Assembly: GCA_905198745.1 (NCBI GenBank)
Contig: CAJKDU010000021.1
Span: forward strand, 1 to 44,126
Reading direction: 5' to 3'
Origin: an uncultured Prevotella sp.
Lineage (GTDB): Bacteria; Bacteroidota; Bacteroidia; Bacteroidales; Bacteroidaceae
Length of the DNA stretch: 44,126 nt
Part shown: piece after piece, positions 10,095-18,953 of the stretch
Layout of the letters: each line of letters starts with the position of its first letter
Position numbering within the stretch: the first letter of the stretch is position 1
The notes under the pieces: generated by a model
What the model was told of the DNA's origin: nothing
What the model saw: the letters and a program-made list of their open reading frames with translations, nothing else
The model's database searches: none
Position numbers and translations under genes: made by a program

Positions 10095-11567
10095 TTATTC
10101 CACCTTTCCTGATGCCTTATCTGTCGTACCATCTGCTGGCACAGGAGCGCTTGGAGCAGGTTTCACCTTAGAGGCAACCTTAGAAACCTTTTTAGATGTA
10201 GTAGTCTTCTTGGCTACGGTAGCTTTCTTCTTGGCTGCGTCAAGCTTGGCCTTCAAAGCCACTTCGTTCTCCTCTGCCTTTTCCACCTTAGCCTGCAGCC
10301 TCGCCAGTTCCTTGTCCTTGAGCTCAATCTCTTCATCCTGGTTTTTGATGGTAGTGAGGAGAGAGTTAAGCTCATCATTGTCGATAGATTCAGGATAGAG
10401 CGACTGCACACGATTAATAAAGTCACCAAGAATGTTCATATAGTTGGTGAAGGCATCGAAGGCATCAAGATAGATGCCACGATCAAGTCCCACGTTAGAA
10501 GGCTTGGTGGTCATGAAACGGAAGTTGTTGCTCGCCTGTAGATAGTCCCAATCCTGGTTGATACGCGGATCATTGGCAATGCGTACTCGGTCAGCCACAC
10601 TATAAAGCTTGTTGAAAGCCTCGTTCTGCATGGAATTGCCAAGCCATGTGCTCACGTCACGCTCCTCGTCTACCCAACTCAACGTATCAGGCACATCAAG
10701 TGCGCCCACACTATTCATCTTCATACAGATTTCCGTAGGAGTAGAGAATGTAATGCCTTTTGCTTTGGCACACACGGGCAGTGCCTTAATGAAATCCAGG
10801 ATGTTAGAAGAAAGCGGTTGGGCAATGCCCAAAGCAGAAAGTTCCATAAAGATGTTTATTATCTGTTCTTCCTGTGGAAAGGCTGCAATGCGGTTGATAT
10901 AGTTATCGGCAAAGAGCGGATAGCCATCCCAATCACTGTTGTTGAAGCGCAAGGAAATGTCGTCACTAAGCGTCACGTCACGAAGCAAGAGTTTGAGGTT
11001 AGGCGCAATGGCACAGTTGTAGACATAGTGAGGCGACTTCCATCCGAGCACATGCTTGGCTCCCTCCGTAAGCATCCCCTTGAAACCCATGGCTGCCACT
11101 TGGCCGCCAATGTCGTCGCTATAGATGAGTGACGAATTGCGGAGCACCTTAGGCTTCTGTCCGAAATACTGCTCTATCTTCTCACACTGTTTCTTCACGT
11201 CGGCTGCAAAACACTCCTCGTTGGCAAGAGAAGACAATCCGTGAGAATAAGGTTCGGCAAGAAATTCCACACAACCTGTTTCGTTGAGTTCCTGAAGTTT
11301 TTCGATGACCTGTGGCGCATGCAGTTCCAACTGCTCGATGCCTACTCCAGAAAGAGAGAAAGCCACCTTGAAATACTTGCCGTTGGCACGAATCATTTCA
11401 AGAAGCGTGTTAAGGGCTGGCATATAGGAACGTTCCGCAATATCAGTAATGCTGCGGTCGTTCTCGTAGTCATCATAATAGTAATGGTCAGTACCGATGT
11501 CGAAGAAGCGGTAACGGCGGAGATGTATGATTTGGTGTATCTCGAAATATAAGCAAATTGTTTTCAT
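10095..11567 (-). CDS. GH57 family alpha-glucan hydrolase/branching-type enzyme
   Basis: A 490-residue glycoside hydrolase family 57 protein, called alpha-amylase in Bacteroides glycogen clusters. The N-terminal motif ICLYFEIHQ is the GH57 region I signature, followed by HLRRYRFFDIG and later ETGCVEFLAEPYSHGLSSL, a second family block. It has no signal peptide, so it acts on cytoplasmic glycogen or maltodextrin. After about residue 410 comes a coiled coil rich in Glu/Lys, then a Lys/Ala/Thr/Pro tail resembling a histone-H1-like segment, unusual for the family. It is the third gene of the operon with the glycosyltransferase (34 bases upstream) and debranching enzyme. Hydrolysis versus glucan transfer cannot be settled from sequence. 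Confidence 0.9.
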   Translation of the reverse strand: MKTICLYFEIHQIIHLRRYRFFDIGTDHYYYDDYENDRSITDIAERSYMPALNTLLEMIRANGKYFKVAFSLSGVGIEQLELHAPQVIEKLQELNETGCVEFLAEPYSHGLSSLANEECFAADVKKQCEKIEQYFGQKPKVLRNSSLIYSDDIGGQVAAMGFKGMLTEGAKHVLGWKSPHYVYNCAIAPNLKLLLRDVTLSDDISLRFNNSDWDGYPLFADNYINRIAAFPQEEQIINIFMELSALGIAQPLSSNILDFIKALPVCAKAKGITFSTPTEICMKMNSVGALDVPDTLSWVDEERDVSTWLGNSMQNEAFNKLYSVADRVRIANDPRINQDWDYLQASNNFRFMTTKPSNVGLDRGIYLDAFDAFTNYMNILGDFINRVQSLYPESIDNDELNSLLTTIKNQDEEIELKDKELARLQAKVEKAEENEVALKAKLDAAKKKATVAKKTTTSKKVSKVASKVKPAPSAPVPADGTTDKASGKVE

Positions 11568-11601
11568 AATCTTGTTTGTTTAGAAGGTTGCTAAACTCTG
11601 T

Positions 11602-12873
11602 TTATAATTGGTGACTGATGGTGCGGTCGTAGAGTTCACGTATCCAAAGCCCCACTTTCTCCCAGGTTATCTGGTCTACCTCACGTTTGCCCTCATCCTG
11701 TAGATAATGGAACAGGCTGTCGTTATGGCAAATGCTGTAGATAGCATCCGCCATGGCATGAATGTCCCAATAGTCCACCTTGATGCAATTGTGGAGTATC
11801 TCGGCACAACCACTCTGTTTGGAAATGATAGTCGGCGTGCCGCACTGCATGGCCTCAAGAGGGGAAATGCCAAAGGGTTCGCTTACGGAAGGCATCACAT
11901 ACACATCGGAGTCTTTCAGACACTGATAAACCTGCTTTCCCCGCATGAATCCGGGGAAGTGGAAGCGGTCAGCAATGCCTCGCTCTGCAGCCAAATAAAT
12001 CATGGCATCCATCATGTCGCCACTACCCGCCATGCAGAAGCGCACATTACGCGTACGGTGGAGAACCATGTTAGCGGCTTCCACAAAATATTCAGGACCT
12101 TTCTGCATAGTAATACGTCCAAGGAAGGTAACGACCTTCTCCTTACCAGTATGGTCTGGACGAGGTATCTCCTGCAGTTCCTGCCGCAAAGGATAGACGG
12201 CATTGTGCACCGTGAAGCACTTGTGTGGATCTTGATGGTATTGATGAATAACCGTCTGACGGGTGAGTTCGCTCACACACATGATACAGTCAGCATTGTC
12301 CATGCCGTCTTTCTCAATGGAATAGACTGTGGGATTTGGTTTGCCCCGACTGCGGTCGAACTCTGTGGCATGCACATGTATGCACAACGGCTTGCCGCTC
12401 ACGTTTTTGGCATGAATACCGGCTGGGTAAGTGAGCCAGTCGTGTGCATGAATGATGTCATATTCCTGTTGACGGGCTACGACACCAGCCACTATTGAAT
12501 AATTGTTGATTTCCTCGTGCAAGTTGTCCGGATAACGGCCAGAAAACTCCATACAACCGAGGTCATTGACATTCATATAGTTGAAGTCGGCATAGATGTG
12601 GTCACGGAGTCGATAGTATAAATCAGGATCCATCACGTTGCCCACTCTTGACTTCACATAGTCATAGTCCACATCACGCCACGCAATAGGCACGGCATTC
12701 ATGGCTATAATGTTGAGGAAGCTTTTGTCTTCATCACCCCAAGGCTTGGGCAGACAGAAGGTTATCTGCATATCGCCTTGCGCTGCAAGCCCCTTGGTTA
12801 TTCCGTAACTGGCAGTACCTAAACCTCCGAGAATGTGAGGGGGATACTCCCAACCAAACATTAGTACTTTCAT
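11602..12873 (-). CDS. Glycogen synthase-like glycosyltransferase
   Basis: This 423-residue cytoplasmic GT-B glycosyltransferase starts with MKVLMFGWEYPPHILGGLGT, the nucleotide-sugar-binding glycine loop of GT4/GT5 enzymes, and carries the C-terminal donor-site motif SEPFGISPLEAMQCGTP, where the E-x7-E pattern is conserved. The segment VVTFLGRITMQKGPEYFVEA is typical of the family. In Bacteroides-type clusters this protein lies between a debranching enzyme and a GH57 protein and is annotated as glycogen synthase, extending alpha-1,4-glucan from an activated glucose donor. Spacings of 15 bases to the debranching gene and 34 to GH57 indicate one operon. The donor (UDP- or ADP-glucose) cannot be read from sequence. 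Confidence 0.9.
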   Translation of the reverse strand: MKVLMFGWEYPPHILGGLGTASYGITKGLAAQGDMQITFCLPKPWGDEDKSFLNIIAMNAVPIAWRDVDYDYVKSRVGNVMDPDLYYRLRDHIYADFNYMNVNDLGCMEFSGRYPDNLHEEINNYSIVAGVVARQQEYDIIHAHDWLTYPAGIHAKNVSGKPLCIHVHATEFDRSRGKPNPTVYSIEKDGMDNADCIMCVSELTRQTVIHQYHQDPHKCFTVHNAVYPLRQELQEIPRPDHTGKEKVVTFLGRITMQKGPEYFVEAANMVLHRTRNVRFCMAGSGDMMDAMIYLAAERGIADRFHFPGFMRGKQVYQCLKDSDVYVMPSVSEPFGISPLEAMQCGTPTIISKQSGCAEILHNCIKVDYWDIHAMADAIYSICHNDSLFHYLQDEGKREVDQITWEKVGLWIRELYDRTISHQL

Positions 12874-12888
12874 AGTTTCAGTCTCCTC

Positions 12889-14838
12889 TTATTGTTTTAA
12901 GGTAAAGGCATCAATTAGTTTTAAGGTTCTCAATATCTCTGCCACGTTCATGGCAAACGACACAGCACCACGGCCTGTGAACGGAGGGTTGCCGTCAAAT
13001 AGTTCGGGGATAGTGCCAACACACAAATGTGTCATCTCGTCCTCGTATCCAACCATCTGACGTTCCACAAAACTCAAGCGAGTGCGCTTGTAAAGTTTCA
13101 GGCACGCTTCCATATAGAAGCCTTCCAGCCAGGGCCATGCCGTTCCCTGATGGTAGGCATAGTCGCGCTGGGTCTGTGGTCCCACATACATGGGATTGTA
13201 ACCGCCGCTTTTCGGCGAAAGTGAGCGCAACCCCTTGGGAGTAAGCAACTCACGGGTGCATATATCGAATACGCTCTTCTTCTGCTGCTGATTGAGTGGA
13301 GAATAGTCGAAAGCGACAGGGAAAATCATGTTGGGACGCACACTCCAATCCATCATCTGACCGTCTACATAATCAAACAGATAGCCATAGTCATTGAGGA
13401 AAGTATCAATGAACGCGACCTTGCATTTCTCCGCACGTTCCTCAAGCATCTCCTGGTCCTTGGTCATACCTTGACTTTCAGCAATCGTAGAGCAGAACTT
13501 CAAGGCATTATACCACAAGGCATTGAACTCCACGATATATCCCGTACGTGGTACTACGGGATGTCCATTGACGGTGGAATTCATCCATGTCACAGCCTCA
13601 TTCTTACCATTGGTATAAAGCAACCCGTTAGGATGCAATTCCAAGTTCGGGTGTTTGTTTCCTATAATATAATAGACAATGTCACGAAGCAATTTTCCAT
13701 ATTTGTTCCAACATTCCTCTTTCCCAACAATCTTGGCATACTGCTGTATACACCAAACTGCCCAAAGAGGGACATCGGGTTTCTCTATCTCATAGAGCTT
13801 GACAGAGAGTGGCTTGTTGTCCATAAACTCTCGAAGTCCCTTTTCAGCCGTCTTCATCACCGACTCAAAGTAAGGTTTTTCGTCAATGGCAAGAGTTAGT
13901 CCTGGCAATGCGATGAAGGTGTCACGTGCACGGCACTTGAACCACGGATAACCAGCAAGGATATAGTGTTCTTTATCGTTGACATAATAAGAGAACTGAT
14001 GAGCGGCATTATAAAGACAATGGTAGAAATTATCACGGGGAATCCGGTTCTCCGTCTCCTTGTCAAAAAGATGCTTCAGTGTGGTGATGTGACTCTCAGA
14101 GGTTGAAGCTGCAAAAACAATGCTCTCTCCTTTACGGATGCCCATCTCAAAATATCCTGGCACATAAAGGTCTTCATTGGAAGCGTAACCGCGCTCCTGT
14201 TCCTTAGGATATTCCACGCCACGATACCAATCAGGCTGAAAAACGAACTCGTTTTTCTTGCTGAACTGCATGTAGAGATCGGGATAACCGGCATACATGC
14301 AAGTTTTGATACCGTTGTCTACTAACTGGTAGTCACGGCTCGCCACTGAATTTTCGTGTGTAAACTGGCGCACGCTACGGAATGCGAGGAAGGGTCTGAA
14401 ACGCAAGGTCGTTGCCGAATGGGCATCGACAAGGGTATAGCGGATGAGGATGCGATCCTCTTGGTGCTGAAACACCACTTCTTTCTTCAACACCACACCG
14501 CCCACACGATATAATGTAGTCGGCACGCTGTCGCAATCAAACTCTCGTATATACTTGTGCCCCTTAGGACTGAAATTGTTACCCTGATACTTGTGCAGTC
14601 CCAAGTTAAACTCGGCACCATGCTGCACCACCGTCACGTCGAGTGAAGACAGGAGCACATGATTGTCGTCGTCAAGGTTGCGCACAGGGACAACAAGCAA
14701 CCCATGGTATTTCCGGGTGTTGCAGTCAACAATCGTAGAACAGGAATAGGATCCCGAGCGATTGGTTCTGAGCAGTTCCCTCGACAAGGACTCCTGCAGG
14801 TTGGTCATCAGAGCTTTTTCGAATCTAAGATAACTCAT
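12889..14838 (-). CDS. Glycogen debranching enzyme (GDE, amylo-alpha-1,6-glucosidase type)
   Basis: A 649-residue bacterial glycogen debranching enzyme with both expected parts. The N-terminal GDE_N domain has SGSYSCSTIVDCNTRKYHGL. The C-terminal (alpha/alpha)6 barrel contains GYPWFKCRARDTFIALPGLT, VTWMNSTVNGHPVVPRTGY, VEFNALWYNAL and the late block DYAYHQGTAWPWLEGFY. It removes alpha-1,6-linked glucose from branch stubs during glycogen turnover. No signal peptide, so cytoplasmic. It is the first gene of the minus-strand operon, with a promoter at 14925-14955, and is divergent from the Crp-family regulator. Length and domain order are normal. The start MSYLRFEKAL is the most upstream sensible ATG. 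Confidence 0.95.
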   Translation of the reverse strand: MSYLRFEKALMTNLQESLSRELLRTNRSGSYSCSTIVDCNTRKYHGLLVVPVRNLDDDNHVLLSSLDVTVVQHGAEFNLGLHKYQGNNFSPKGHKYIREFDCDSVPTTLYRVGGVVLKKEVVFQHQEDRILIRYTLVDAHSATTLRFRPFLAFRSVRQFTHENSVASRDYQLVDNGIKTCMYAGYPDLYMQFSKKNEFVFQPDWYRGVEYPKEQERGYASNEDLYVPGYFEMGIRKGESIVFAASTSESHITTLKHLFDKETENRIPRDNFYHCLYNAAHQFSYYVNDKEHYILAGYPWFKCRARDTFIALPGLTLAIDEKPYFESVMKTAEKGLREFMDNKPLSVKLYEIEKPDVPLWAVWCIQQYAKIVGKEECWNKYGKLLRDIVYYIIGNKHPNLELHPNGLLYTNGKNEAVTWMNSTVNGHPVVPRTGYIVEFNALWYNALKFCSTIAESQGMTKDQEMLEERAEKCKVAFIDTFLNDYGYLFDYVDGQMMDWSVRPNMIFPVAFDYSPLNQQQKKSVFDICTRELLTPKGLRSLSPKSGGYNPMYVGPQTQRDYAYHQGTAWPWLEGFYMEACLKLYKRTRLSFVERQMVGYEDEMTHLCVGTIPELFDGNPPFTGRGAVSFAMNVAEILRTLKLIDAFTLKQ

Positions 14839-14924
14839 AATATTTAAGGTTTACAATGTTTCGGTAACAGATAATGCTATATCAAAGAGGCGTGTAGAGT
14901 GAACTGCACACTCTAAGATTGTGT

Positions 14925-14955
14925 CAAAGTTAAGATTTTTTGTTTAACCAACAAA
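14925..14955 (-). promoter_or_regulatory. Promoter of the glycogen operon
   Basis: Read on the minus strand, TTTG (14955-14952) and TAACTTTG (14932-14925) are 19 bases apart, a full Bacteroidales consensus match. Downstream, AGAGTG (14896-14901) and CACTCT (14908-14913) form a short inverted repeat in the leader that could be an operator or small hairpin. Confidence 0.7.
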
Positions 14956-15047
14956 ATAAATAGAACAAAACTTTCCTTTTTCTCCTGTTTTTTATTTTTA
15001 CGCGAAGAAAAACATAGCAATGCCATACGATTTTATAGAATATTTAC

Positions 15048-15055
15048 TATTTTTG
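15048..15055 (+). promoter_or_regulatory. -7 element of the Crp-family regulator gene
   Basis: TATTTTTG matches TAnnTTTG and lies 23 bases before the ATG at 15079, so the leader would be very short. I see no clear TTTG -33 box in the AT-rich upstream sequence. Confidence 0.55.
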
Positions 15056-15078
15056 CAAAACAACCAACAATAGCGTGT

Positions 15079-15783
15079 ATGACTAATGAATACGATGATA
15101 TAAAGGAAAGGGCACTTTCGCTGATAGCTAAACAGTGGAAGCCCGTCACTCCAGAACAGGAAGAGCTACTCCGCGACACAATTGTTGTCAGGAATATCAA
15201 GAAAAACACAGAGGTATACAAGAAATTGGAAATCCCTACGTTTATTTCCTATCTTATAGAAGGGAAAATCAAGATTTGCAAAGACGGAATCATGGGTAAG
15301 AATCGCATCATCCGAGTAGTGAAGCCCTGCGATCCCTTCGGGTATAGAGCTTTTTTTGATAACCAGCGCTATACCACAGGAGCCATGACACTTGAGGATT
15401 CTGTCGTGGCACAAATACCCATCACGACCGTCAGCACTATCATGCGTCACAATTATGATTTTGCCATGTCTCTCATCAAGCATCTGGCTCGTGAATTGGG
15501 ACTTTCTGACACCCGGACAATCAACCTTACCCAAAAGCACGTGCGAGGTCGACTTGCCGAGGCTCTCATCTTTCTGAAAGACAGTTATGGTGTTGAAGAA
15601 GACGGGCACACATTGAGCGTCTATCTGAGTAGAGAAGAAATGGCAAACCTGTCAAACATGACTACCAACAATGCCATCCGCACCCTTTCGGCCTTTGCCT
15701 CTGAGGGATTGATCTTGACGGACGGGCGAAAAATAAAGATACTGAAAGACGATGATCTCCGTAAGATTTCGGAATTCGGTTAA
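15079..15783 (+). CDS. Crp/Fnr-family transcriptional regulator
   Basis: A 234-residue regulator with an N-terminal cyclic-nucleotide-binding-like beta-roll (about residues 20-135), a dimerization helix, and a C-terminal winged helix (about residues 155-225) with YLSREEMANLSNMTTNNAIRT as the recognition region. There is no N-terminal cysteine set for an Fe-S cluster, and I cannot point to a convincing cAMP-binding phosphate cassette, so the ligand is unknown. It is transcribed away from the glycogen operon, with 240 bases of shared upstream DNA, which makes that operon a plausible but unproven target. Its 3' end meets the convergent lipid-kinase gene with a gap of two bases. Confidence 0.92.
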   Translation: MTNEYDDIKERALSLIAKQWKPVTPEQEELLRDTIVVRNIKKNTEVYKKLEIPTFISYLIEGKIKICKDGIMGKNRIIRVVKPCDPFGYRAFFDNQRYTTGAMTLEDSVVAQIPITTVSTIMRHNYDFAMSLIKHLARELGLSDTRTINLTQKHVRGRLAEALIFLKDSYGVEEDGHTLSVYLSREEMANLSNMTTNNAIRTLSAFASEGLILTDGRKIKILKDDDLRKISEFG

Positions 15784-15785
15784 GG

Positions 15786-16718
15786 TCATGCCGGAATGAT
15801 AAGGTTGAGCACTTCCTGCTCTACCGTGATACGATAGTGTCCTATAGGCGTGTTCATCATTCTTCCGTCTATACTAACCATTGCATGGATAGCCTCTTCC
15901 ACCATCACTTCATGCGTGCGATAAGGATGCACACTTTTATGGTTAAGGAATTTGCCACAGAAGAGCAAATAGAAGCCCTCAATAAGTTGTGTCATCTCCG
16001 GATGATACACAACCGACACATCGAGCAAGCCATTGTAAGGCACAGCATTGGGTGTCTGTCCGTATCCAGTACAATTGCCTACGCACACCGTCATTACCTT
16101 GCGTTTCACCTCGTCAGAGTTGATTCTCAAGTGCATTTTATAGTCCAAGCGCTGGAATATCATCAGCACGAAAGAAAAAAGAAATGACAGCGTGCGAGAT
16201 CCGAAGAGTCTGCGAGTTTGGTGACGCATGTTCATAATGGCGGCAATCAGTCCGATGTTCACACAATTCAGGAAATACCGGTGACAACTCTCATGGTTCT
16301 TGTTCGTATAACGTATACACCCAAGGTCTATCTTCCGGATTCGACGCTGCTTCAACCATTTCACAGTTTGGGAAACGTCACCTTCCCGGAATCCCCAAAA
16401 GTGAGCAAAGTCATTCATCAAGCCATTAGGTATTATGCCAAGAGCAACATTCTCCCTTGTTTCCCTGTCCACCTGCATCAAACAATTGACAGCATCATTA
16501 AGGGCCGAATCGCCTCCTACAATAACTATAGTCTTGTAGCCATTATTGATCATCATAGTGACCAGGCGTTCCACACTTTTTTGGTTCTCGCTTTGAATGA
16601 AGTCATAGTCCACCCCTTCCTCTTTCAGGCAACGTTCTATCTTTTCCCAACGTTTGCGTGGGCTTGAGAATCCTTCGTGTTTAGGGCAATAGAGCACACC
16701 CCATCTCGTCTGTTCCAT
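15786..16718 (-). CDS. Diacylglycerol/lipid kinase family protein (DAGK catalytic domain)
   Basis: A 310-residue soluble lipid kinase of the DAGK_cat/YegS type, which would phosphorylate a diacylglycerol- or sphingosine-like lipid with ATP. The nucleotide loop reads VGGDSALNDAVN where most relatives have GGDGTxNEV, so the usual GT pair is replaced by SA. The next motif, LGIIPNGLMNDFAHFWGF, is recognisable, with NGLMND in place of GTGND. The C-terminal domain has VCVGNCTGYGQTPNAVPYNGLLDV, typical of the family. The gene starts five bases after miaA and is probably co-transcribed with it. The altered ATP-loop residues leave the true activity open. Confidence 0.85.
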   Translation of the reverse strand: MEQTRWGVLYCPKHEGFSSPRKRWEKIERCLKEEGVDYDFIQSENQKSVERLVTMMINNGYKTIVIVGGDSALNDAVNCLMQVDRETRENVALGIIPNGLMNDFAHFWGFREGDVSQTVKWLKQRRIRKIDLGCIRYTNKNHESCHRYFLNCVNIGLIAAIMNMRHQTRRLFGSRTLSFLFSFVLMIFQRLDYKMHLRINSDEVKRKVMTVCVGNCTGYGQTPNAVPYNGLLDVSVVYHPEMTQLIEGFYLLFCGKFLNHKSVHPYRTHEVMVEEAIHAMVSIDGRMMNTPIGHYRITVEQEVLNLIIPA

Positions 16719-16723
16719 AATTA

Positions 16724-17653
16724 CTATTTGTTGTTCAACAGTTTCAACACCTCTTCCACCTTCATGTCCATTGGTTGCAGTGCGTCAATCCAATGAATGG
16801 TGTATCCCCGGCGCTCCATGCCACGGAACCATGTCATTTGCCGTTTGGCAAACTGATGAATGGCAATCTCCAACCCCTTGAACATTTCTTCATAGGAAGT
16901 CTTACCGATAAGATATTCCGTCACGAACTTATATTCAAGTCCATAATATATCAGATTTTCCGGAGGTATTCCACTATTCATAAGTGCTTTCACTTCTTCT
17001 ACCATTCCGTGAGATAGACGTTGCCGCAAACGGGCTGTGATTTTCTCCCTTCGGTTGTTTCTATCTATATTTACCCCTATTATCAGCGAATCAATCTTGG
17101 GAAATTCGCGGTTGTCGGTGGGATGTTCCAGATTATAGGTTTCTATCTCTATGGCACGTATCGCCCGTTGGGCGGTGTCAACATCAGTCTTGTTGTGCAT
17201 TGCCGAATGGTTGCGTGCCTTGAGTTGTTCGAGAATAACGCAAAGGTCTTCAAGGCTCTTCCCTTCAAGTCGCCGTCGCAGTTCCGGGTTCTGAGGCACT
17301 GGTGAGAGTTTGTATCCTCCCAGCACTGACTCAATATAGAGCCCGGTACCTCCGCAAAGTATGGGGAAAGTTCCCCTTTGAATTATTCCTTGATAAGCTT
17401 CAAGGAAATCTTGCTGATATTCAAAGAGGTTATACTTGGTTCCCGGTTCGCGAATATCTATCAGATGATATGGAATCCGTTTCCCATCAACCACATAGTC
17501 AGCCAAATCTTTCCCTGTACCTATGTCCATACGCCGATACACTTGCCGGCTGTCAGCGCTGATAATCTCGCCGTTCAACCGACTTGCCACAACCGTGGCA
17601 AGAGACGTTTTACCGCTTGCCGTAGGGCCCAATATGGTGAGCATTTTGTTCAT
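16724..17653 (-). CDS. miaA: tRNA dimethylallyltransferase MiaA
   Basis: MiaA transfers a dimethylallyl group to N6 of adenosine 37 in tRNAs that read U-starting codons. The 309-residue protein has the P-loop GPTASGKTS (about residues 9-17), DSRQVYRRMDIGTGK, PYHLID, ILCGGTGLYIESVL and the C-terminal QMTWFRG, all expected, and is of normal length. It begins ahead of the lipid-kinase gene with only five bases between them. A terminator at 17680-17702 separates it from gapA upstream, so the miaA-kinase pair needs its own promoter. Confidence 0.97.
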   Translation of the reverse strand: MNKMLTILGPTASGKTSLATVVASRLNGEIISADSRQVYRRMDIGTGKDLADYVVDGKRIPYHLIDIREPGTKYNLFEYQQDFLEAYQGIIQRGTFPILCGGTGLYIESVLGGYKLSPVPQNPELRRRLEGKSLEDLCVILEQLKARNHSAMHNKTDVDTAQRAIRAIEIETYNLEHPTDNREFPKIDSLIIGVNIDRNNRREKITARLRQRLSHGMVEEVKALMNSGIPPENLIYYGLEYKFVTEYLIGKTSYEEMFKGLEIAIHQFAKRQMTWFRGMERRGYTIHWIDALQPMDMKVEEVLKLLNNK

Positions 17654-17670
17654 TTCGGGCGCTAAGTTAA

Positions 17671-17702
17671 TAAAAAAAAGCCGTTCAGCAATGCTGAACG
17701 GC
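17671..17702 (-). terminator. Terminator of gapA
   Basis: A 9-bp GC-rich stem (17680-17688 with 17694-17702), loop of 5, is followed on the minus strand by a run of eight Ts (17679-17672). It lies between the gapA stop and the miaA start. Confidence 0.9.
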
Positions 17703-17727
17703 CTGTTTTTTATTGTTCGAGTATGAA

Positions 17728-18759
17728 TTAGCCATTGTGCTTCTTCATGATCTTGATCAACTCAACAACCTTGTGTGAGTAACCAATCTCATTGTCATAC
17801 CAAGAAACAACCTTTACAAAGTTGTCTGTGAGGTATACACCAGCGTTGGCATCAAAGATAGATGTCAATGGGCAGCCGAGGAAGTCAGAAGAAACCACAG
17901 CATCCTCTGTATAACCGAGTACGCCCTTGAGTTCACCTTCAGAAGCCTTCTTCATGGCAGCGCAGATAGCCTCCTTAGTTGCAGGCTTCTTCAAGTTAAC
18001 GGTCAGGTCAACTACAGATACATCAAGAGTAGGAACACGCATAGAAATACCTGTCAGTTTGCCGTTAAGCTCAGGAATAACCTTGCCTACAGCCTTGGCT
18101 GCACCTGTTGTAGAAGGAATGATGTTGCCGGCAGCAGCACGACCACCACGCCAATCCTTCATAGAAGGACCGTCTACAGTCTTCTGTGTAGCTGTTGTAG
18201 AGTGAACAGTTGTCATCAAACCTGTCTCAATGCCGAAGTTGTCGTTGAGGACCTTAGCGATAGGAGCCAAGCAGTTTGTTGTACAAGAAGCGTTAGAAAC
18301 GATCTGCTGACCAGCATATGTATCAGTGTTTACACCGCAAACGAACATGTCAGCCTGACGACCGTCCTCACCCTTCTTTGAAGGAGCTGAGAGAACTACA
18401 TACTTGGCACCAGCCTTGAGGTGCTTTTCAGCCTTCTCGTAAGCGAGGAAGAGACCTGTAGACTCAACTACGTACTCAGCGCCAACCTCGTCCCACTTCA
18501 AGTTCTCAGGATCACGTTCAGCAGTTACACGGATGTGGTTGCCGTTTACGATGAGTTCGCTCTTCTCAACGTCAGCCTCGATAGTACCGTCGAACTGGCC
18601 GTGCATTGTGTCATACTTCAGCATGTAAGCCATGTAATCAACTGGGCACAAGTCATTGATAGCTACTACCTGTACTTCCTTTGCGTTCTCAGCCTCAACT
18701 GTAGAACGGAATACGAAACGACCGATACGGCCAAATCCGTTAATACCAATCTTAATCAT
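17728..18759 (-). CDS. gapA: Glyceraldehyde-3-phosphate dehydrogenase, type I
   Basis: This 343-residue enzyme oxidises glyceraldehyde 3-phosphate to 1,3-bisphosphoglycerate with NAD in glycolysis. The Rossmann loop INGFGRIGR, the catalytic block SNASCTTNCLAPIAKVLND (Cys nucleophile in ASCTTNC) and VHSTTATQKTVDGPS are all intact, and the end has SWYDNEIGYSHKVVEL. Length is standard. Codon use looks strongly biased and more uniform than in its neighbours, as expected for a highly expressed gene. It is a single-gene unit with a terminator behind it. Confidence 0.98.
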   Translation of the reverse strand: MIKIGINGFGRIGRFVFRSTVEAENAKEVQVVAINDLCPVDYMAYMLKYDTMHGQFDGTIEADVEKSELIVNGNHIRVTAERDPENLKWDEVGAEYVVESTGLFLAYEKAEKHLKAGAKYVVLSAPSKKGEDGRQADMFVCGVNTDTYAGQQIVSNASCTTNCLAPIAKVLNDNFGIETGLMTTVHSTTATQKTVDGPSMKDWRGGRAAAGNIIPSTTGAAKAVGKVIPELNGKLTGISMRVPTLDVSVVDLTVNLKKPATKEAICAAMKKASEGELKGVLGYTEDAVVSSDFLGCPLTSIFDANAGVYLTDNFVKVVSWYDNEIGYSHKVVELIKIMKKHNG

Positions 18760-18886
18760 TTGTTTGTTATTTTATAAGGTTTAAATATATAACTACCTTT
18801 ATTGAATAGTAACATCCAGCGACCCTGAATCATGCATATCGTCAGAATTAGGCGACGCTTTTTGCACTTTTTCGTTCTTTCGGGCG

Positions 18887-18894
18887 CAAAGATA
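18887..18894 (-). promoter_or_regulatory. Candidate -7 element for gapA
   Basis: On the minus strand this reads TATCTTTG, a perfect -7 match, about 130 bases upstream of the gapA ATG. No TTTG box is visible at the usual spacing. It nearly abuts the mscL -7 element on the other strand. Confidence 0.45.
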
Positions 18895-18906
18895 CAATAT
18901 TTTTTC

Positions 18907-18914
18907 TAATTTTG
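18907..18914 (+). promoter_or_regulatory. Candidate -7 element for mscL
   Basis: TAATTTTG matches the -7 consensus and lies 39 bases before the mscL ATG. The gapA and mscL candidate elements are divergent and overlap in their upstream regions. Confidence 0.5.
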
Positions 18915-18953
18915 TAGCTGAATAGAGTATTAAATAATCTAAATATTACGAAC

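Noticed and set aside
11707..12498. 263-residue plus-strand frame over the glycosyltransferase gene
   Set aside because: It lies fully inside a gene with intact GT-B motifs and shows no recognisable domain.
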